From Porphyrobacter sp. (lineage in GTDB: Bacteria; Pseudomonadota; Alphaproteobacteria; Sphingomonadales; Sphingomonadaceae), in assembly GCA_017744315.1 (NCBI GenBank), contig JAGIBN010000002.1:1-64000 (forward strand): a stretch of DNA of 64,000 nucleotides. Reading direction: 5' to 3'. Below the pieces are notes generated by a model. It saw nothing but the letters and a program-made list of their open reading frames with translations. It ran no database searches and had not been told where the DNA came from. Positions 1 to 8,781 of this stretch are shown one piece after another. The translations under genes were made by a program, and so were the position numbers. Position 1 is the stretch's first letter. Each line of letters begins with the position of its first letter.

Positions 1-1713
1 ATCCACGACACCTACAGCCGCTGCGTGACGGTGCATGGCACCAACAACGTGCGGGTCGAAAACAACGTGACCTTCAACACCGTGGGCCACTGCTTCTTCC
101 TCGAAGACGCGGTCGAGACGGGCAACCAGTTCGTGCACAACCTCGGCATCATGACCAAGTGCCATCCGACCCTGCCGTGCGAGCCGACCAATCTCGCCCC
201 GGGCCGTTTGGCTGCAGGAACCTCCGGCCAGACGTCGAAGCAAATCCTCATTCCCTCCGACAACACGGCGTCGACCTTCTGGATCACGAATCCCGACAAC
301 ATCTACCGCGACAACGTGGCTGCAGGCTCCGACCAGATCGGCTTCTGGTTCGCCTTGCCCGAGCATCCCACGGGCCAGTTCGAAGGCACCGAGATCAGCA
401 AGAACACCTGGCCCCGCCGTACCCCGGTGCGCGAGTTCAGCGGCAACACCGCTCACTCCAACTTCGACGGCCTGATGTTCGATCGCGGCCCCAAGCCCGA
501 CGGCACTTTCAGCGTTGGCGGCAGCAACTACCATTTCGCCTTTGCCGATCCGGCTGACCCGAACAGCCAGCCGGTCGGATCTACGTTCGCGGATTTCACC
601 GGCTACAAGAACCGGCATGGCGCCATCTGGGCGCGCGGTGAGCTGCACCTGTTCACGAACCTGAGGGTGGCCGACAACGCGGTCGGCTTCACGCACGCCG
701 CGTCCGCGGTCGGTCGTGCCCCTTATACCTCACGGGTCGTCGACTCCCTGTTCGTGGGTGAAAGCGACAATATCGGTAATCCCCAAACCGCCCTTGAGAT
801 TGCCTACGGCCGCAGCATGCCGAACGACATCCCGGACTTCCCGATCCGCGGGTACGAGTACTACGACATGCGCCACGACGTGGAGAACACCACCTTCGTG
901 AACTTCGTGCCTAACGCCACGCGCGATGCGGGCGCGCTCTCCTACCTGATGTACACCAGTTTCGGGATGAGCTCCGAGAACGCCATCGAAGGCGCTCAGT
1001 TCGTCAATTCAAAGCGGGTGTCCTTTCCACCGGTCGTGCAACGCTGGGCTTCGGATTTCGGAAGGCAGAATGCCTGGAGGGGGGCGGCAATTCACGACAA
1101 GGACGGCTCGGTCGGTGGAGTGCCCAATTCCTATATCGTCCTCGACAACGGTATCGCCTCTGACGAAGACGCTTGTGAGATCAAACCCGAATGGGGGGCG
1201 GCCGTGTGCCGAGGCGATTTCGGTCACCTCGGTCTTGGTGGAAATCTTGGGTTCGGTAATGCCCCCATCGCCGATCCGATCGTGCTCAGCCGCAATGCCA
1301 GGCGATGGGAATACACCGGCCAGACCACGATCCGCAGCGGAGCCGAGGTGAGGGTGGAGACCAGCAAGCCGTCCCTGTCCCTTTCCTTGCGGGAAATGGA
1401 CGACGGTTCGTGGGTCATCTTCGAGCTTCCCGGCTTCAGCACGACAGCCGGGGGCAAGGAAACAGCCAGCCTGGCGGCGCTGCGCGACGCCGGCGAGACC
1501 TCCTATTACCGCGAGAATGGCACCCTGTGGGTCAAGCTCGTCGTCGACAATTCTGCCGGTCTGAATGTCAGGATCGGCACTCCCGGCGCCGGCGTGAGCA
1601 CCGTTGGCACTGGTCCTGGGGGTGCCTTCGACGCGGGTGCGAGCCTCGATGTCGGCCGGCAGGTTCAGGTAAGCTCGGCCGCGCCGAATGCACCGGAGCC
1701 ACGACGCGAGTAA
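1..1713 (+). CDS. Right-handed beta-helix protein, G8/CEMIP-like (5' truncated by window)
   Basis: The frame is open from base 1, so the N-terminus lies outside the window; 570 residues remain. The visible part begins with a run of short beta-strand turns rich in Asn, Gly and Val (YSRCVTVHGTNNVRVENN, then VTFNTVGHCFFLED), the pattern of right-handed parallel beta-helix proteins, and closely resembles the region following the G8 domain in CEMIP/TMEM2-like proteins. The last 150 residues are beta-rich and end in a Gly/Ala/Pro-rich tail. Such proteins are normally secreted and act on or bind polysaccharide, but no catalytic residues can be assigned here. The next gene is convergent and only 12 bases away. 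The family call is by recognition of the pattern, not a search. Confidence 0.62.
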   Translation: MHDTYSRCVTVHGTNNVRVENNVTFNTVGHCFFLEDAVETGNQFVHNLGIMTKCHPTLPCEPTNLAPGRLAAGTSGQTSKQILIPSDNTASTFWITNPDNIYRDNVAAGSDQIGFWFALPEHPTGQFEGTEISKNTWPRRTPVREFSGNTAHSNFDGLMFDRGPKPDGTFSVGGSNYHFAFADPADPNSQPVGSTFADFTGYKNRHGAIWARGELHLFTNLRVADNAVGFTHAASAVGRAPYTSRVVDSLFVGESDNIGNPQTALEIAYGRSMPNDIPDFPIRGYEYYDMRHDVENTTFVNFVPNATRDAGALSYLMYTSFGMSSENAIEGAQFVNSKRVSFPPVVQRWASDFGRQNAWRGAAIHDKDGSVGGVPNSYIVLDNGIASDEDACEIKPEWGAAVCRGDFGHLGLGGNLGFGNAPIADPIVLSRNARRWEYTGQTTIRSGAEVRVETSKPSLSLSLREMDDGSWVIFELPGFSTTAGGKETASLAALRDAGETSYYRENGTLWVKLVVDNSAGLNVRIGTPGAGVSTVGTGPGGAFDAGASLDVGRQVQVSSAAPNAPEPRRE

Positions 1714-1725
1714 CGCGAAAGCTGG

Positions 1726-3144
1726 CTAGGCGGCGCTTTCGATCCCGAGGTCGCTGAGTTTGCGATAGAGCGTCGAGCGCCCGATCCCGAGACGCCGCGC
1801 CACCTCGGTCATGCGGCCGCGATAGTGGCCGATGGCGAGGCGGATCACGTCGGCCTCGATTTCCTCGAGCAGGCGAAGGTGGCCGTCCGCGGTGTAGAGC
1901 TGCACGCCGCCGCCGTCCTGCGCGGGAAGCATGGCGCTTTCCATGTCGCCGAGGATCTCGCTGAGTTGCGGGAAGTCGGCAGCGGTCAGGGCGTTGCCGT
2001 CGCAGAACACCGCCGCACGGAACAGCACCGCCTGCAATTGGCGAACGTTGCCCGGCCAGTCGAACGCGGCCAGCAGTTGCAGCGCGCCATCGGTGATGCC
2101 GAGCGGGCGCAGGCCAGGCTGTTCGCCAATGCGAGCGAGGAAATGGCGGGTGAGGGAGGGAATGTCTCCGGCACGCTCCCGCAACGCCGGAAGCACGATC
2201 TTGGTGCCGTTCAGCAACTCGAGCAGCTCGGCCCGGAAGTGGCCGGCCGTGACCAGATCGGCGAGCGGCAGGTTGCTGGCCGAGATGATGCGGACGTCGA
2301 CCTTGAAGCTGTGGGCCACGCCGATTGGGCGGACCGAGCGGTTGGTCAGCGATTCGACCAGGCGATCCTGCAATTCGGGCGAAAGGCGGTCGACCTCGTC
2401 GAGCACCAGCGTGCCGCCGTCGCAATTCTGCAGGGCACCGGTCTGGCGGTCGAACGCACCGGGGAAGGCGCCCTTTTCGTGACCGAACAGCATCGATTCG
2501 AGACTGTTGGCCGGAACGCTGCCGATATTGATCATCCGGAAGGTGGTCTTGGCCCGGGGGCTGGCCGCGTACATCGCGCGCACGAGCATTTCCTTGCCGG
2601 TGCCGCTTTCGCCTTCGATCAGGACCGAGCCGTGACCACGAGCAGCCTTGGCAGCCTTGGCCAAGGCGTCGCGGAATGGTGGCGCAGTGCCGACCATCGC
2701 GTCGAAATCGAGCACCGCCGGCATCTTCTCGGTGAGCGGCGTCAACTCATCCCGCGGGGCTTCGTGCGTTGTGGTGTTACGCAGCGCCAGCATCATCCGG
2801 TCGGGCGCGACAGGCTTGACGAGATAGTCCGTAGCCCCGGCGCGCATCGCCTCGACCGCCAACAACGGTGAGGTGCTGGTCGTGAGCATGAGAATCGGCA
2901 CCGCAGGGCGGCGGCTCTTGAGCTCGGCGATGAGTTCGCAAGCCTGGTCGCCGGGGACCCACTGGTCGAGGATAATCGCCGACAGCTGCATGCCCTGGCG
3001 CGTTCCCAGGGTAGCGATGGCGGTCTCGGCATCGTTGGCGACGATCGTGCGCCAGCCCTCGCGCGCGGCCAGCGCCGAAATAAGCCTGCTCTGTGCAGGC
3101 TCGTCATCAATCAGCATCAATAAGCGCTGCTCGGCCTCAGCCAT
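1726..3144 (-). CDS. NtrC-type response regulator with degenerate sigma54-contact loop
   Basis: 472 residues in the order receiver, AAA+ and Fis-type HTH. The receiver (about 8-122) keeps the acidic pair D13/D14, phospho-acceptor D60 and K110. The AAA+ domain (about 148-395) has Walker A GESGTGKE (178-185) and Walker B LVLDEVD. The loop that contacts sigma54, normally GAFTGA, reads GAFPGA (225-230). Of the two arginine fingers the first is present (R304) and the position of the second is Leu (L310). The C-terminal HTH (about 425-468) has a typical Fis ending, RRLGIGRSTLYRKL. It diverges from the CoxIV/pnt genes with 142 bases between. No sensor kinase is adjacent. The altered loop makes normal sigma54 activation doubtful. 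Confidence 0.85.
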   Translation of the reverse strand: MAEAEQRLLMLIDDEPAQSRLISALAAREGWRTIVANDAETAIATLGTRQGMQLSAIILDQWVPGDQACELIAELKSRRPAVPILMLTTSTSPLLAVEAMRAGATDYLVKPVAPDRMMLALRNTTTHEAPRDELTPLTEKMPAVLDFDAMVGTAPPFRDALAKAAKAARGHGSVLIEGESGTGKEMLVRAMYAASPRAKTTFRMINIGSVPANSLESMLFGHEKGAFPGAFDRQTGALQNCDGGTLVLDEVDRLSPELQDRLVESLTNRSVRPIGVAHSFKVDVRIISASNLPLADLVTAGHFRAELLELLNGTKIVLPALRERAGDIPSLTRHFLARIGEQPGLRPLGITDGALQLLAAFDWPGNVRQLQAVLFRAAVFCDGNALTAADFPQLSEILGDMESAMLPAQDGGGVQLYTADGHLRLLEEIEADVIRLAIGHYRGRMTEVARRLGIGRSTLYRKLSDLGIESAA

Positions 3145-3286
3145 TCGCGTCGTCCCCAGACCCTACCAAGCCCGCTCCTTACCGGGTTGGAGTAAAGAGC
3201 CGATTAAGGAGGGGTTGAGCGCATTCGCGTGCGGCGATAGAGCGGTCACCAACTGCAAACGAACGCTCACAAGGGAATTCAGGGTA

Positions 3287-3409
3287 ATGGCATCGGCTAA
3301 CGACATGAAGGCTGCGGAAAAGACCTACGGCGGCTTTGTCAGTCTGCTCAAATGGACAGTGCCGATTCTCGCCGCACTGGTCCTCCTGATCATCATCGTC
3401 ATTTCCTGA
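3287..3409 (+). CDS. aa3-type cytochrome c oxidase subunit IV
   Basis: A 40-residue protein from ATG 3287 to TGA 3409. It has a soluble N-terminus (MASANDMKAAEKTYGGF) followed by one membrane helix at about 21-40 (LKWTVPILAALVLLIIIVIS). This size and pattern match the small bacterial aa3 CoxIV family, which binds cytochrome c oxidase in the inner membrane; its function there is not well defined. An AGGG sits three bases before the ATG and AAGGG further upstream. It immediately precedes the transhydrogenase genes, 17 bases away, so it is probably co-transcribed with them, while the main cox genes are not in the window. Confidence 0.8.
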   Translation: MASANDMKAAEKTYGGFVSLLKWTVPILAALVLLIIIVIS

Positions 3410-3426
3410 TCAGGTCCGGACGGGGG

Positions 3427-4548
3427 ATGCGGATCGCGGTCTTGCAAGAACGGGCCGCGGGCGAAACCCGCGTCGCCGTTACGCCGGAGACAGTCAAAAA
3501 ATTCAAAGCCCTGGGCGCTACCGTCGCGGTTGAACGCGGCGCGGGTAGCGGCGCGTCGATCTCGGACGCGGACTACGAGGCGGCCGGGGCTGAACTGGGC
3601 CTAGCCGCCGAAGTGGTGAAGGGTGCTGAGATCGTGCTCGGCATCCAGGCGCCGGAGATCGCAACCCTCGCGGGCGCGGCCCCAGGCGCATGGGTGGCGG
3701 CGGTGTTCGATCCGTTCGGCCAACGCGATCGGGTCGCAGCTTACGCCAAGGCCGGGCTTGAAGCCCTGGCGATGGAGTTCATGCCGCGCATCACGCGGGC
3801 GCAGAGCATGGATGTGCTCTCCAGCCAGTCCAACCTCGCCGGCTACAAGGCGGTGCTGGCGGCGGCGAATACCTACGGCCGCGCTTTTCCGATGATGATG
3901 ACGGCGGCCGGCACTGTCGCGGCGGCAAAGGTCTTCGTCATGGGCGTCGGCGTTGCGGGCCTACAGGCCATCGCCACGGCCAAGCGTCTGGGCGCGCAGG
4001 TCTCGGCCACGGACGTGCGTTCAGCGACGAAAGAGCAGATCCAGTCGCTCGGGGCCAAGCCGATCTTTGTCGAGAGCGTGGCGGGCATCGAGGGCGAGGG
4101 CAGCGGCGGCTATGCCACCGAAATGTCGGAGGAATACCAGAAGGCCCAGGCCGAACTGGTTTCCGGCCATATTGCCAAGCAGGACATCGTCATCACCACC
4201 GCGCTGATCCCCGGCCGCGCCGCGCCACGCCTGATCAGCGATGCGCAGATCGCCACGATGAAGCCGGGCAGCGTGATCTTCGACCTCGCCGTGGCGCAAG
4301 GCGGCAACGTCGAAGGCAGCGTGGCCGACCAGGCGGTCGAGCGTCATGGCGTGACCATCATCGGTTATTCCAACACGCCCGCGCATCTCGCCGCCGACGC
4401 TTCGGCGCTGTTCGCGCGCAACCACTTCAACTTCCTCTCCGCCTTCTGGGACAAGGAGCAGGGCCGCCCGGTGCTGGACGAGGAAATCGGCAATGCCGTG
4501 CGGCTGACGCGCGGCGGTGAAATCGTGAATGAGAGGGTCAAGGGATGA
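3427..4548 (+). CDS. pntAA: NAD(P) transhydrogenase subunit alpha part 1 (NAD-binding domain I)
   Basis: 373 residues from ATG 3427, after GGGGG. PntAA is the soluble NAD(H)-binding component of proton-translocating transhydrogenase, which transfers hydride between NADH and NADP+ using the proton motive force. The sequence opens with MRIAVLQERAAGETRVAVTPETVKKF, typical of the alanine dehydrogenase/PNT N-terminal domain, and contains the dinucleotide-binding segment VFVMGVGVAGLQAIATAKRLGA followed by SATDVR. No membrane helices are present, consistent with the three-subunit (split alpha) form. The stop overlaps the start of the next gene by four bases (ATGA). Confidence 0.95.
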   Translation: MRIAVLQERAAGETRVAVTPETVKKFKALGATVAVERGAGSGASISDADYEAAGAELGLAAEVVKGAEIVLGIQAPEIATLAGAAPGAWVAAVFDPFGQRDRVAAYAKAGLEALAMEFMPRITRAQSMDVLSSQSNLAGYKAVLAAANTYGRAFPMMMTAAGTVAAAKVFVMGVGVAGLQAIATAKRLGAQVSATDVRSATKEQIQSLGAKPIFVESVAGIEGEGSGGYATEMSEEYQKAQAELVSGHIAKQDIVITTALIPGRAAPRLISDAQIATMKPGSVIFDLAVAQGGNVEGSVADQAVERHGVTIIGYSNTPAHLAADASALFARNHFNFLSAFWDKEQGRPVLDEEIGNAVRLTRGGEIVNERVKG

Positions 4549-5036
4549 AGAGGTTGCGTATCACGCTGGCGCTTGCGGCAATGGGTCTTGCCGTTCCGGC
4601 CAGCGCCCAAGGACCGGAGTTTTCCGCCGTGCTGCAGTTCAACCACTTCATGGTCGCGATCTCGGTTGCCGACATCGAGAAGGAGACGGCCTGGTTCGTC
4701 GACAACCTCGGTTTCACGGTCGAGAAGGACGCCTCGCTGCGGGACGGCGCGGTCCACTTCCGCTGGCTGATTAACGGCAACCAGCGGATCGAACTGATCC
4801 AGCTCGCGGATTCGCAGCCCGGCGCGGTGCGGCCCAAGCCGCCCGGCCACGCAGCTGTGCGCGGGATTACGCAAGTGACGCTTGAAACGTCGGATATCGA
4901 GGCGGTGAAAGTCGCGCTGGCGAACAAGGGCGTGACGCCGACGCTCGATATCACTGAGGTCGCTCCGCTCGGGATCAAGGTCATGTACCTGCTGGATCCC
5001 GAGGGCAACGCGATCGAGATCGCGCAGAAGGTCTGA
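4545..5036 (+). CDS. Secreted VOC-family (glyoxalase/dioxygenase fold) protein
   Basis: 163 residues. A Sec signal peptide is clear (MKRLRITLALAAMGLAVPASA, cleavage after ASA). The mature part is one VOC module: FNHFMVAISVADIEKETAWF begins the first beta-alpha-beta unit, and a late LLDPEGNAIEI ends the second. VOC proteins bind metal and act as glyoxalases, dioxygenases or binding proteins; the substrate cannot be deduced. The start overlaps the pntAA stop (ATGA), so translation is coupled, and pntAB follows 22 bases later. A periplasmic protein embedded between two transhydrogenase subunits is unexpected. Confidence 0.85.
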   Translation: MKRLRITLALAAMGLAVPASAQGPEFSAVLQFNHFMVAISVADIEKETAWFVDNLGFTVEKDASLRDGAVHFRWLINGNQRIELIQLADSQPGAVRPKPPGHAAVRGITQVTLETSDIEAVKVALANKGVTPTLDITEVAPLGIKVMYLLDPEGNAIEIAQKV

Positions 5037-5058
5037 GGCTCGCAGGGGGGCGAATTAC

Positions 5059-5340
5059 GTGGACTTCATCACCATTCTTTCGATCTTCGTGCTGGCCTGC
5101 TTCGTGGGCTACTACGTTGTCTGGTCAGTCACCCCCGCGCTGCACACGCCGTTGATGGCGGTGACGAACGCGATTTCCTCGGTGATTATCGTCGGTGCGC
5201 TGATTGCGGCTGCGGCTGAGGGAAGTCCGGCGGCGAAGTGGCTCGGGCTTATCGCGGTTGCTCTCGCCAGTGTGAACATCTTCGGCGGCTTCGCGGTTAC
5301 CGCGCGAATGCTGGCGATGTACAAGAAGAAGGAGCGCTGA
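5059..5340 (+). CDS. pntAB: NAD(P) transhydrogenase subunit alpha part 2 (membrane)
   Basis: 93 residues from GTG 5059, preceded by GGGGGGCG. Three hydrophobic segments are visible at about 3-24, 36-52 and 61-83, ending in a Lys/Arg tail (MYKKKER). The motif SVTPALHTPLMAVTNAISSVIIVGAL is characteristic of PntAB/PntA domain II. It forms part of the proton channel with PntB. It lies two bases before pntB and after the VOC gene. Confidence 0.93.
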   Translation: MDFITILSIFVLACFVGYYVVWSVTPALHTPLMAVTNAISSVIIVGALIAAAAEGSPAAKWLGLIAVALASVNIFGGFAVTARMLAMYKKKER

Positions 5341-5342
5341 GC

Positions 5343-6818
5343 GTGGCGCTGCCTCTTCCCGAGAAGACCACCGACCTCAGCCTGGCCGCGGACGCGGTGC
5401 ACGCGGTGAACCCGTGGGTGGCGCTGGCCTACCTCGTTTCCGGTGTCCTGTTCATCCTCGCCCTGCGCGGACTCTCTTCACCTTCGACCAGCCGCCGGGG
5501 CAATCGCTTCGGCATGGCGGGAATGCTGATTGCCGTCGTGACCACATTGGTCACTCACGAGATCGCCAGCTTGCCTGAGATTGGCGGCGCCATCGCGATT
5601 GGTGGCGCAATCGGCTTCGTGATCGCCCGCCGCATCCAGATGACGGCCATGCCGCAGCTCGTGGCAGCGTTCCACTCGCTCGTCGGCCTTGCCGCGGTGC
5701 TCGTGGCGGCGGCGGCGTTCCTAAATCCGGGAGCGTTCGGCATCCTTGGCCTCGACGGCAACATTCTCACCGTCAGCAGGATCGAGATGGCACTTGGCGC
5801 GGCCATCGGTGCGATCACCTTTTCGGGCTCGGTCATCGCCTTCGCCAAGCTCAACGGCAACATGTCGGGCGCGCCGATCCTCCTGCCCGCGCGGCATGTG
5901 ATCAACCTCGGCACGCTCGCTGCGATCATAGTCCTGACCGGCATGTTCGCCGTGGCTGCTAACGCAGGGCCGGGCGAAAACGTGCTGTTCTGGATCGTGG
6001 TCGCGCTGGCCTTCGCGATCGGCTTCCTGCTGATCATTCCGATCGGCGGGGCAGACATGCCGGTCGTGGTGTCGATGCTCAACAGCTACTCCGGCTGGGC
6101 TGCGGCGGCGATGGGGTTCACGCTGCATAACACCGCGATGATCATCACCGGCGCGCTGGTCGGTAGCTCGGGTGCGATCCTGAGCTACATCATGTGCCGT
6201 GCCATGAACCGCAGCTTCATCAGCGTGATAGCTGGCGGCTTTGGCGCGGATTCTAGCTCAGGTGGAGGCGAGGCCAAAGAGCAGCGCCCCTACAAGCAGG
6301 GCAGCGCGGCCGATGCCGCCTTCATGCTCCAGCAGGCCGAGAACGTCATCATTATCCCGGGCTACGGCATGGCCGTGGCGCAGGCGCAGCACGCGCTGCG
6401 CGAGATGGGTGACCTGCTCAAGAAGGAAGGCGTCAGCGTCAAGTACGCGATCCATCCGGTTGCTGGGCGCATGCCCGGGCACATGAACGTGCTGCTGGCC
6501 GAAGCCAACGTGCCCTATGACGAAGTGTTCGAGCTGGAGGACATCAACAGCGAGTTCGCCCAGGCCGACGTCGCCTTCATCATCGGCGCCAACGACGTGG
6601 TCAACCCGGCGGCCAAGACCGACAAGTCTAGCCCGATTTACGGTATGCCGGTGTTCGATGTGGACAAGGCCAAGACCGTCATGTTCATCAAACGTAGCAT
6701 GGGCGGCGTGGGCTATGCGGGTGTCGACAACGACGTGTTCTACATGGACCAGACGATGATGTTGCTGGCCGATGCCAAGAAGATGGTCGAGGAAATCAAC
6801 AAGGCGTTGGCGGAATAG
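5343..6818 (+). CDS. pntB: NAD(P) transhydrogenase subunit beta
   Basis: 491 residues if started at GTG 5343, two bases after the pntAB stop. The N-terminal half is a multi-helix membrane domain II (for example VNPWVALAYLVSGVLFILAL). The C-terminal 180 residues form the NADP(H)-binding domain III, with the motif IIIPGYGMAVAQAQHAL and then HPVAGRMPGHMNVLLAEA. It completes the proton-pumping NAD/NADP transhydrogenase with pntAA and pntAB. No internal damage is seen. An open frame extends upstream inside pntAB, but the translated sequence before residue V5343 does not look like PntB. Confidence 0.95.
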   Translation: MALPLPEKTTDLSLAADAVHAVNPWVALAYLVSGVLFILALRGLSSPSTSRRGNRFGMAGMLIAVVTTLVTHEIASLPEIGGAIAIGGAIGFVIARRIQMTAMPQLVAAFHSLVGLAAVLVAAAAFLNPGAFGILGLDGNILTVSRIEMALGAAIGAITFSGSVIAFAKLNGNMSGAPILLPARHVINLGTLAAIIVLTGMFAVAANAGPGENVLFWIVVALAFAIGFLLIIPIGGADMPVVVSMLNSYSGWAAAAMGFTLHNTAMIITGALVGSSGAILSYIMCRAMNRSFISVIAGGFGADSSSGGGEAKEQRPYKQGSAADAAFMLQQAENVIIIPGYGMAVAQAQHALREMGDLLKKEGVSVKYAIHPVAGRMPGHMNVLLAEANVPYDEVFELEDINSEFAQADVAFIIGANDVVNPAAKTDKSSPIYGMPVFDVDKAKTVMFIKRSMGGVGYAGVDNDVFYMDQTMMLLADAKKMVEEINKALAE

Positions 6819-6844
6819 CCGGCGTACAAATGAGGGAATAAGCG

Positions 6845-7540
6845 TTGCGCAAGCTTGGGCTGATCGGGGGGATGAGCTGGGTCTCCACCCGAACCTATTA
6901 CGAACATATCAACCGCAAGGTGCAGCAGCGGACCGACGCGCGGCACAGCGCGCCGTTGCTGATCGAGAGCCTCGACTTCTCGCAGCTCTATGCCTTGCAT
7001 GACGAGGCCGATTGGGATCGCGCCGCAGCGATCCTGGTCGAATCCGCGCGGCGGCTTGAGCAGGCCGGGGCGACCGCGATCGTGATCGGTGCCAACTCGA
7101 TGCACCGCGAATACGATCACGTTGCCGAAGCGGTGCAAGTGCCGATCCTCCACATTGCCGAATGCGTGGGTGAGCGGATGGGCGCTGATGGGGTGAAGAG
7201 CGCGGCGCTGTTCGGCACCAGCAACGTCATGACCGAGAGCTTCTACCGCCGTCGCCTGGTGGCGCATGGTGTCGATCTGCTTCCGCCCGACCTCGACAAC
7301 GTCGAGACGCTCGACAAGATCATCTACGACGAGCTGATGGTCGGCAAGGCGACGCGCGACGCGGAGCGCAAGCTCAAGACCATGATCACGGTGAAGGAAA
7401 AGGAAGGCGCCGACGCGATCGTGCTCGCCTGCACCGAGCTGGAGATGGTGGTCGACGTCGATGCCAACGTGCTGCCGATCTACGACAGCACCAGGATCCA
7501 TGCCGAGAAGGCCGTGGAGTGGATTCTGGGCGAGGGGTGA
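6845..7540 (+). CDS. Aspartate/glutamate racemase-family protein missing first catalytic residue
   Basis: 231 residues from TTG 6845, preceded by GAGGGA. The N-terminus GLIGGMSWVSTRTYYEHIN and the spacing match the YgeA/aspartate racemase family, cofactor-independent enzymes with two acid/base residues. The second, C196, is present (VLACTELE). The first, Cys in most members and Thr in E. coli YgeA (CTNTMH), is Ala here: the motif reads GANSMH with A83. A normal two-base racemisation is therefore doubtful; the protein may be one-sided, a binding protein, or act on another substrate. It follows pntB by 26 bases and ends before a palindromic repeat. Confidence 0.85.
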   Translation: MRKLGLIGGMSWVSTRTYYEHINRKVQQRTDARHSAPLLIESLDFSQLYALHDEADWDRAAAILVESARRLEQAGATAIVIGANSMHREYDHVAEAVQVPILHIAECVGERMGADGVKSAALFGTSNVMTESFYRRRLVAHGVDLLPPDLDNVETLDKIIYDELMVGKATRDAERKLKTMITVKEKEGADAIVLACTELEMVVDVDANVLPIYDSTRIHAEKAVEWILGEG

Positions 7541-7545
7541 TCAGG

Positions 7546-7567
7546 TCCTCCCCAAGCTCGGGGAGGA
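7546..7567. repeat. Dispersed CTCCCC palindrome, possible terminator
   Basis: A perfect 8-bp stem TCCTCCCC/GGGGAGGA with loop AAGCTC. Closely related sequences occur at 10941-10965, 37342-37366, 37449-37470 and, as a half site, at 39834-39848. It lies just after the racemase-like gene and may also end transcription there, although no T run follows. Confidence 0.8.
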
Positions 7568-7620
7568 TTTCAATCCTGAGCGGGTTGTAAACCGCGGGCC
7601 GCAAGTCTAGCCACCCAGCC

Positions 7621-8781
7621 ATGAACCGCGCGCCCTATGCCGCCGATCCTGCCGCTTCTCGCGGACGCGAGTTCCGGCAGGGGCACGAAGGCAGCCGCGG
7701 TCCGCGAAGCGCGTTTCAGCGCGACCGCGACCGTATCATCCATTCGATCGCTTTCCGGCGGTTGGCGGGCAAGACCCAGGTCTTCATCGCGCCCGATGGC
7801 GACCATTTCCGCGTCCGCCTGACGCACAGCCTGGAGGTGGCGCAGATCGGCCGCGTGATCGCGCGCGCGCTGGGGCTGGACGAAGACCTGACCGAGGCCC
7901 TGTGCCTGGCACACGACATCGGCCATCCCCCGTTCGGTCATCCGGGCGAGAAAGCCCTCGACGCCGCGCTGGCGCAGCGCGGGGGGTTTGCCCACAACGA
8001 GAACACCCTGCGCGTCCTGATGCGCCTGAATTGCCCTTACGCGGGCATTCCGGGCCTCAACCTCAGTTGGGAGGTGCTCGAAGGCCTGGCGAAGCATAAC
8101 GGGCCTGTGACGGACCCTGGCTGGGCCCTTGCCGAACTCGATGCGGCCTATCCTCTGGATCTGCCGCGCTGGTCGTCGCTCGAAGCGCAAGTCGCCGCGA
8201 TCTCTGATGACATCGCCTACGACAACCACGACATCGATGACGGCGTCCGCTCCGGCTATCTCACGCTCGACGAGTTGCTGGAGCTCGACTTCGTCGCCGA
8301 TAACTGGCGTGCGGTCGAAGCCCGTTTTCCCGGACAGCCGCATGAGGTGCTGCTGCGCGAACTGGTGCGCGACCAGATCGGGTTGATGGTCAACGACCTG
8401 CTCGAAACTACGCGCGCCAATCTGGTGGGGATCGACTCGGTGGAGGAGGTCCGCGCGGCGGGCCAGGCTCTGGCGACGCTCTCTCCGGCGATGGCCGTGC
8501 AGGAGCGGCAGCTGAAGACCTTCCTCTACCGCCGCCTCTATTACCACGAAGAGCAGCTCGCCACGGCGGAGCGTGCGCGACTTGTCATCGCCAAGCTCTA
8601 TGCGGGGTACCATCAGCAGCCCTCGCTGCTGCCTGAGAGCTGGCGTGAAAGCCTTCCCGAGGCTGAGCCGCAGCGAAGCCGCCACATTGCCGACTTCATC
8701 GCCGGAATGACCGACCGCTACGCCATGGAGCAATACCGCAAGGTCTACGGCTCGGTGCCCGAGGGGCTTTCCAATGTCTGA
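7621..8781 (+). CDS. dgt: Deoxyguanosinetriphosphate triphosphohydrolase-like protein
   Basis: 386 residues, the usual length of the alphaproteobacterial Dgt-like family. It hydrolyses dNTPs to deoxynucleoside and tripolyphosphate in the known members. The HD-domain metal ligands are visible: H69 in RLTHSLEV, and H98/D99 in LAHDIGHPPFGH; a further candidate is the Asp in SDDIAYDNHDIDDG. The first 45 residues (PYAADPAASRGR...RIIHSIAFRRL) match the family's conserved N-terminus. The stop overlaps the next gene by eight bases. Confidence 0.93.
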   Translation: MNRAPYAADPAASRGREFRQGHEGSRGPRSAFQRDRDRIIHSIAFRRLAGKTQVFIAPDGDHFRVRLTHSLEVAQIGRVIARALGLDEDLTEALCLAHDIGHPPFGHPGEKALDAALAQRGGFAHNENTLRVLMRLNCPYAGIPGLNLSWEVLEGLAKHNGPVTDPGWALAELDAAYPLDLPRWSSLEAQVAAISDDIAYDNHDIDDGVRSGYLTLDELLELDFVADNWRAVEARFPGQPHEVLLRELVRDQIGLMVNDLLETTRANLVGIDSVEEVRAAGQALATLSPAMAVQERQLKTFLYRRLYYHEEQLATAERARLVIAKLYAGYHQQPSLLPESWRESLPEAEPQRSRHIADFIAGMTDRYAMEQYRKVYGSVPEGLSNV

